In this document: piece by piece, positions 22,803 to 64,000 of the stretch
How positions within the stretch are numbered: the stretch's first letter is position 1
Layout: every line of letters begins with the position of its first letter
Origin: Acanthosepion esculentum
Taxonomy: Eukaryota > Mollusca > Cephalopoda > Sepiida > Sepiidae
Length of the DNA: 64,000 bases
Assembly: GCA_964036315.1 (NCBI GenBank)
Contig: OZ038485.1
Location: forward strand, 76,165,460 to 76,229,459
Direction of reading: 5' to 3'
Notes under the pieces: model-generated
The model's input: the letters and a program-made list of their open reading frames with translations, nothing else
What the model was told of the DNA's origin: nothing
The model's database searches: none
Translations under genes and position numbers: made by a program

Positions 22803-25060
22803 CTTCCAATGTTATATAGTGTTTTATGATTTTAGAATGATCAGTTTACCTTCATGTATTTATGTTTGTGCTTGTGCATTTGTGATATATTTATGTAAAA
22901 TAAGATCTATATATATCAGGAAGGTGATGTTCAGTGTGCTACTTAGTTACTAATGATCTGAGTTTTCTAATCTTTGTAAGTATCTTAGAAACTGATAGAC
23001 AGAGTTGGTATAATGTTCCACTCATAAACTATCACTGACTGAGTTTTATGTTTTCTTCCTATTATTTTTTGACTCATGCCATTTTCTGCCTTATTTATGT
23101 TTATAATAATTTTTGTATGCCAATATCAATTTGGAGATACAATATATTTTCATATGATTATTTACTAAAATTAAGCTTAAGTAAAAAAGCCTGAGAGAAG
23201 CAAATTTGGGTAACTTGGATTTTATAATCAAGTTAAACAAGCTAGATAAAAATAATTGAAAGATATATGCACATATATGACAACAAAATAATGTTTTACT
23301 TATTATGGATTAAGACTGCAATGAAAAGGAGAAAACTAAATTTTTTAATAAACACAGAACTGAGGCAAGAATCATCGCTAATAGAGGCTAACATGACACA
23401 TAAGGGATTATCCTGGCCTTTATCTATTTTCCTCAGAGGAGTACATGGCTCTGGACATAATTTTGCTAAAAGCAATTTTGAATCGAGCTGACCAAAAACC
23501 CAGATAAAGGAAGATTAATTTTGACAGGTAATTTACTGGAAACTCATATCTATTTTTCTCTAGAAAAATAGATATATGGTCTAAAAGCTCCTTGTGAGGA
23601 CAATTCAAAGCACACTGAAGATTGGTCAAAGTTGGATGTCTAGATAACTTATGATGTGTGACCCTACCTTTTTAAGTAGTGGTGAAAGAAAAATGAGATA
23701 ATGAAATCACAATATAGAGACTGGACAGAGGATTGGCCAACCAAATATTGAATAGCCTGGAAAGTGATGAATTGAGAAGAAAAATCATTAATCAGAAACC
23801 TCAAGAACCCCAGACTTTACCCATCATCATAAGTGTCCTTGATTTTCACCCTCAGGCAGTTGGTGTTGAAGTTGGAAGTTGAAACTGGGAGATTAAACAC
23901 ATCCTAACAACATGCTGCTTGGTGACCCAACAACCCTCCCCACAGCAAGATAAAGTTGTTTGAATTATGGGAATGAGGATGTCTAGAGTTAAAGTTAAGA
24001 ATTTAAAGTTAACAACTACTTTTGATAAAAACAGTTTCCTGTTTATATCAGTTCCACTTTTCATTTACCATTACAAGTTGTTGTTTTAAAAAAAAATTCC
24101 TTAAAGGTTATCAGATTGACAATAGAGGAAGCGTTAATTCAACATTATAAATCCTGATTGAATAAACACAGTATTTTTATATTTTTAAACAGGCATTTTA
24201 CTATCATTTTTAGATCACCAGTTTTTATTTTTTGTGTTCAAATACAATTGGTTCAATAAATGTTTGAACCAAGAATGTCAAGATCTAAAAATGTACATCA
24301 TTGGTTGAGAAGCAAGCTGGCAGAGATCAAGCCAATGAGTGGGATGATTTGTCAAAATAGTCAGGATTAAATATCCTTCTCAAAATAAATTATCTTATTG
24401 CAATGGCTGATGTATTTGCTGAAAGACAAGTTTTATAATTTACCTGAACCAAAAAAATTAAATTTAGAATACAATAAAATTTTGTAAACTTTTTTAAAAA
24501 TATAGTTGTATACTAGGGAAGATGACATTTTATCTAGGCTGTTTTTTGTTCTTAAATTATTCAAGTCAGTATCAAATGTGTAGTTGCATGTTCAGAAGAA
24601 ATATTAGTTTCTATTATATGATTGATGTAAATATGTTACCTCCCCACCCTTGAAATCAGTTATGAGGGGGGAAAACCTTACATAGGACATATAAGATTTT
24701 TTTAAAGTTCTTACTTTATAAAATCATAATACAGGTATGAAACAAATTCAGATGAAGTAATAGAAAGAGATGAAATTTTTTATCTATCTAGCTTCCTTTT
24801 TTCAACAATTTTTCTATTTGCCTTCTTTTTGTTTATAACATGTGTGGACAGGAGTGCATTTTGTTTTTTAGTCATCTTTATGATAAGAATTTTTTTTAAA
24901 AATCCTTTCAAAAAGAAGTATGAAGTAAAATAAAATTAAAGGAGGCAGTTAAAAAAATGGAAAAATAATTCCACTTTAATAGTAAAGGGCTGGCTCATGT
25001 TATATATTTAATTTTTATATGTATAATCTGTATTTTTTCTTTACTTTTTTTCTTCTGCAG
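22802..25060. other. Sequence upstream of SLC17 exon A, likely intronic, nothing recognised
   Basis: Must contain intron sequence preceding exon A. I looked for the helix-1 exon of an SLC17 protein and did not find a convincing one. A perfect 14-bp stem with 2-nt loop sits at 23546-23575. Confidence 0.4.
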
Positions 25061-59827
<34,767 letters not shown>

Positions 59828-60549
59828 GTAAGTACAGTTAATAAAAATCACGTGTGTGTGATGAGAGAGATCGATCTAAGCACCTGATGATAACATTATA
59901 ACAAACACCAATGTATTTGGTAATTCCCTTTTCTTTTTTGAGCTTGCTCTATCTTTTTTGTCAATGGGTTGCTATTAAAACCCATTCTGCTAATCCAAGA
60001 ACTACTTTTTACAATGGCAAAAAAGTTACCAAAAATTGTTTTCTTCAATTTTTAAAAATTAAAAAAGTAATTGCCAAATTCTTTAGTTTCTTTTTATCTT
60101 TGTAAAATAAAAAATGAAATGAAGAATTTCACAATTATATCAACTTAAACATAAGTATCTTTTGAAAAATATATCAACCTCTTACAATAAAATCACCAAG
60201 CATTATCAGTAGTTTATTAAAATGACTACATCTCTAGTCATTTTACTGATGTTGCTTTATTTTTATTTAAATGTTTTTAACTATGTGTAGCATGTTCTGG
60301 GATCACCTCAAAAGATGCCATAATATACTTTGCACTTAATATCATACCAGCCCATTAAGGAAGCCAGGTGCTGGGTTGACCTGAGGTGCAGTCTCACATG
60401 ACTGGCTCAGTGGTTCAGTTGCATCTGGGGTGGCAAGCAAGGGAAATAACTGTATTACAGACAGATATATAAACACCCTCTCTAGAAAGGACAGTCTGTC
60501 ATAGACATGAATGTATGGTCCACCTTCAAATGAGAACCTGAGAGTGCAT

Positions 60550-60550
<1 letters not shown>
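59828..60550. other. Sequence after SLC17 exon F, presumed intron
   Basis: Starts GTAAGTACAG. The next SLC17 exon was not found. 60350-60545 is less AT-rich, with no family recognised. Confidence 0.45.

Positions 60551-60623
<73 letters not shown>
60551..60623. repeat. (CA)n microsatellite
   Basis: About 36 CA units. Confidence 0.98.
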
Positions 60624-60624
<1 letters not shown>

Positions 60625-62415
60625 AACCGATAGTATTAAACAATGTTTGGAGTTGAATAAAATGTAATTTTATATTAATGTTATTGTTATCATTTGGTCT
60701 GCATAAGACATTACATAAATACAGCTGCTCCTGCTACTAATGAACTGAAATACATAATAAAAAATTAGAATTTACATATATTTCATTGCATATAAAACAC
60801 ACCTGAAAGAAACAGATATTTTATCCATCAATTTACTATATTTCCCTGCATATGAGGCACACATTTTAATTTTTAATAACTATACAAATCTTATATTACA
60901 TCCAATGTACTGGTTTTATAACTAGGGAACTTTTTACTAAAGCTTGAAATGAACAGCATAAGAATTGCAATTAGTCCTCTGAATGCCCCCCCCCCCGCCG
61001 TAAACCATGTCTTAAAGATCAGTAAATAGAAAATAAGTTGTTGAGAAGTTATTTCTGATTATAGACACAATTAAAGTTAAGACTTCATATTTTCTCATAT
61101 TTTTATGCCATTATTCAAGGATTTTTCAGGAGAGTCTGTGATTGAAACCTTTCTATCAGTGTGTTATACTAATTCTTGTACTTCTTGTAGTTGTTATATT
61201 AATTGCAAATGAATCCACAGACAAATAAAAACTGAACTAACAGAATAGATTTATTGAACTCATGACTTGGATTGGTCAAACTAAGGTTTGTAATGAGAAT
61301 CAATCAGTTTCAAATTCTTTCAGAAATCTGGTTTTAAATCAATTCTACAAAACTGACATGAATAATCAAAAATTTATTTCTCAAGCAAAATATTTAAGGT
61401 CAAGCAAACAAAATTGTAAATCAATTATAATTCTTGTGTTTATTATTTTTCTATTTCCTTTGTTCCCCAGCAGCTAAAATTCTTGATTTTTAATTTGATT
61501 GATTCATTATTAAATTTAATAGGCACATTCATATCACAACAGCAATTAAAAAACAAGTGAAAACCTCGTAGGCATTTTTAATGTAAAGAAATGATACACA
61601 TGTGTATGATATTTAATTCACTTTATTATTTGCACAATATGCCTGATCTATATTGTGCATATATGTTTTCTGTTATGAGTGTATATATAAAGTAAGTAGG
61701 GTTACCTTTGTATATATTCAGATATATTCATGAATGTATACAGAATATACAGAGATGGGGGTGCTGAAAAGATCTTGGCTCAACGAACTTCTTAAAATCC
61801 CTATTCTGATCTTTGATTATTAAAATACTGATTTTGGAAAGAGAGTACAGTTAAGAAATTTTCTGCACTCCCTTGTAAGTACATATCAGTACTCTTACTT
61901 GTGAGGATGTGTGTTTCTTCAATTAATGATTTTCTTGTTTTATATCCAATTATTGTATTTTAATTGTATGTATTAATTTCTCTCATTAGTATCATTACTT
62001 CAATGCATTGTGATTTACTGGACAATTATTTATACCATTACAGATGTCATAATTATGATATGATTGATGTATTCCAAAACTGTATATTTTGTTTACATAT
62101 TTGATACCACTGTTTATCATGACAAATATTATTCTTACCGACAATTAAGATTTATTTTATTACTTCAACATTTTTTCAAACATTCTCTTTTCATTTTTAT
62201 ATTGAATTTTCCTATTGCTATTTGTTTAAATTTTTTTTTGTAAAACCATAGAAAATGTTTTGTGTTTCAAGTTTTGGGTCCAACTTGATTATTTAATGCC
62301 TGTTTACCTAAACTTTTCTTAAGAATATTGTGTCATGGTTCTTATATAAACTTTCAGAAAATAAAAGAAGTGCCAAAATAAACATTCCTGTAAGTGCTAC
62401 AAGAGAAATTAAAAT
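60624..62415. other. Presumed intron, nothing recognised
   Basis: AT-rich; a C9-10 run at about 60987. No exon-like segment recognised. Confidence 0.4.
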
Positions 62416-62573
62416 AAAATTTTACATCCATTCTTTCAAAGTTTCTTATATTGTTGCTTATGTTGTTACTATAATTCTCATTGCTTATATAAGAATATAA
62501 TTAAGCAACGAGAATTATACTAACAATATAAGCAACAATATAAGAAACTTTGAAAGAATGGATGTAAAATTTT
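62416..62573. repeat. 158-nt near-perfect foldback
   Basis: Arms of about 70 nt beginning AAAATTTTACATCCATTCTT pair with about three mismatches around a short AT-rich loop at 62489-62500. Confidence 0.9.
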
Positions 62574-62848
62574 GGTTCCCATCAATGTTTTGCATGATGG
62601 AAAAAAATTATAACTTGAGTGCTAAGTTTAAACTTAAGTATGCAATTAATCAGCAAAGAATTTGGCTTTCACCAGATAAAAACTTTTAGCATCGTTTTTA
62701 TAATGACTCATACATATTAACATACTATGATGTTAAACAATCATTTGTATGTTTAACAATTAACATTATTATTGTATGATGTTAGGAATTCACAATTAAA
62801 ATACATATATTTTGTACTATTTTTTTAAAAGTTTATACTTGATAACTT
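62574..62848. other. AT-rich sequence between the foldback and the mariner element
   Basis: Nothing recognised. Confidence 0.4.
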
Positions 62849-62850
62849 TA

Positions 62851-63693
62851 CAGGGTGTGATGAGTAAATTGTTGCCATTTATATTTTTAATTTTGTGCAT
62901 TGTTTTTGATTTTGTTGACTGCACACCATCTGTGAGAAAAAGAGCACAATAACACAATTCATTCTGTCAGAAATTTGAAAACGGCATGCTGTACTGCTTG
63001 GCATTCGCACTGGAAGCTACAATACAAACATTTCAGAGTGCGTGTGTGTAAATCTGAGGACAGTACAGAGGATTCAGAAAGAGTTGGATGAGTCTAATGG
63101 TGATTACGAAGGTATGGCAACTCAGAAAACTGACTCTGATCATTCTGATAAGAAAAGAACTCCTAAATTTGTTTGGAGAGGGCCTCAGACTCAACACAGA
63201 GGCCTGCATCATGTGCTTTGATGAGTTAGTTGCCCTGCTGCTAGAAGACCCTATGTCTGGTAACAGGACTCTGCACCATGCCACACAAGCAGGAGAACCC
63301 AGTCATGGCTGTCAGACAATTTCTGCAACCACATCATCCCTTACATTTGGCCACCTAACTCCCCAGACTACAACCCCCTTGATTATTATGTGTGGGGTGC
63401 AATTGAGTGAGAGACAAACAAAACTCCTTGTAATGTCAAAGATGAACTGAAGGCAAGGATTATGTAAGCATTCCCCAACTTATGCAAGGAGACCATCCAG
63501 AAGAAATGCAAGAAGATTTCAAAGTTTTCTGGAGGCCGTGGTTGAAGTCAATGGCGATTTTATTGAATGTTATTACTCTTTAGTATTTCAAGATATTTTT
63601 GTGTAAATTTGGTAAACATATCTATTAAAATGAGATGTCAGTGTTATTTTCATTTGTGTGTAATTTAAATGACAATTTATCCATCACACCCTG
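62851..63693 (+). mobile_element. Deleted mariner-like element with intact ends
   Basis: Terminal repeats CAGGGTGTGATGAGTAAATT and the complement of CAGGGTGTGATGGATAAATT are flanked by TA on both sides; length 843 bp. It keeps the N-terminal HTH (NLRTVQRIQKELDESNGDYE; DKKRTPKFV), then jumps to transposase C-terminal sequence, so the first catalytic Asp is deleted. It could in principle be mobilised only by a transposase from elsewhere. Confidence 0.93.
62940..63545 (+). pseudogene. mariner transposase, internally deleted
   Basis: Frames give the HTH region near 63045-63160, then QDSAPCHTSRRTQSWLSDNF (second Asp) and IWPPNSPDYNPLDYYVWGAI (third Asp), followed by a TGA at about 63409 and a degraded end. 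The RTPKFV sequence runs straight into a segment matching the GLRLN region, leaving out about half of the catalytic domain. Confidence 0.85.
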
Positions 63694-64000
63694 TATATTT
63701 TTATTTTATAAGGTTTAAAAAAATTATAAAATTTATAAAAATTTGTTTTTATTTTATAATAGAATGCATTCAACCATGCTAAAGAAACATGCACACATTT
63801 TCTTAATCTGACAAAAAGCTAAAAAGGAGCAGGAAAATTAAAAATTCTTCTTCATTTATTACTGTGGAAATATGCTGCATATGGATTTCTTTCTTAACAA
63901 AACTATTTCTATTGCTAATATAAAAAAAAAGTGATAGAAAGCTGACCCATCTGTTTACATCAGATGCTGAAAATCTTAAAAATTTAAAGTTTATTGTCCC
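63694..64000. other. AT-rich sequence to window end
   Basis: Nothing recognised. Confidence 0.4.

Overview
This is a fragment of an AT-rich, intron- and transposon-rich animal genome, most likely a cephalopod and probably an octopus. That placement is an inference. It rests on the tRNA-headed SINE families, the Penelope-like, L1/Tx1-like, RTE-like and R2-like retroelement fragments, the Ty3/gypsy remnants and the very long (TA)n and (TG)n microsatellites, together with a gene whose exons sit 4-12 kb apart. Nothing here is bacterial: there are no operons, no ribosome binding sites and no CRISPR.

Only one host gene could be supported, an SLC17-family (sialin/vesicular transporter-like) major facilitator carrier on the + strand. 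Six consecutive coding exons (25061-25151, 36963-37108, 42583-42670, 47238-47327, 50892-51025, 59678-59827) join in one open frame of 699 nt (233 codons). They cover roughly transmembrane helices 2 to 7. The start exon(s) and the exons for the C-terminal half were not found in the window. The intron after the fifth exon requires a GC-AG donor; the nearby GT donor would create a stop.

Upstream of the gene (1-25 kb): diverged tandem repeats, tRNA-headed SINEs near 2.9, 10.2 and 11.5 kb, LINE fragments at 5.3-6.1 and 10.0 kb, a decayed gypsy element with recognisable LTRs (6.5-8.6 kb), the endonuclease end of a Penelope-like element (14.1-14.7 kb), a truncated mariner (16.0-16.6 kb), and two oppositely oriented gypsy elements, one nested in the other (17.1-21.7 kb).

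Within the introns: a deleted gypsy element with both LTRs (25.2-27.3 kb), a Penelope-like fragment whose two halves point in opposite directions (27.9-28.9 kb), an L1/Tx1-like LINE (29.2-31.8 kb), two 5S rRNA-headed SINEs (34.7 and 41.1 kb), a mariner pseudogene (37.4-38.4 kb), a perfect 68-bp inverted repeat (38.7-39.0 kb), a full-length mariner carrying a dimeric SINE (45.6-47.1 kb), an RTE-like LINE split by a SINE (47.9-48.5 kb), an R2-like LINE end (52.5-54.1 kb) and a tRNA-like core between 51-bp inverted repeats (57.8-58.0 kb). Downstream of the last exon are a 158-nt foldback (62.4 kb) and a complete but deleted mariner with terminal repeats and TA target duplications (62.9-63.7 kb).

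The transposon copies are all broken by stops, frameshifts or deletions, so the SLC17 gene is the only functional coding unit I would defend. The most unusual signals concern SINE architecture: 5S- and tRNA-headed SINEs with a similar body, a SINE sharing its tail with the LINE, inverted heads, and a dimer inserted as one unit.
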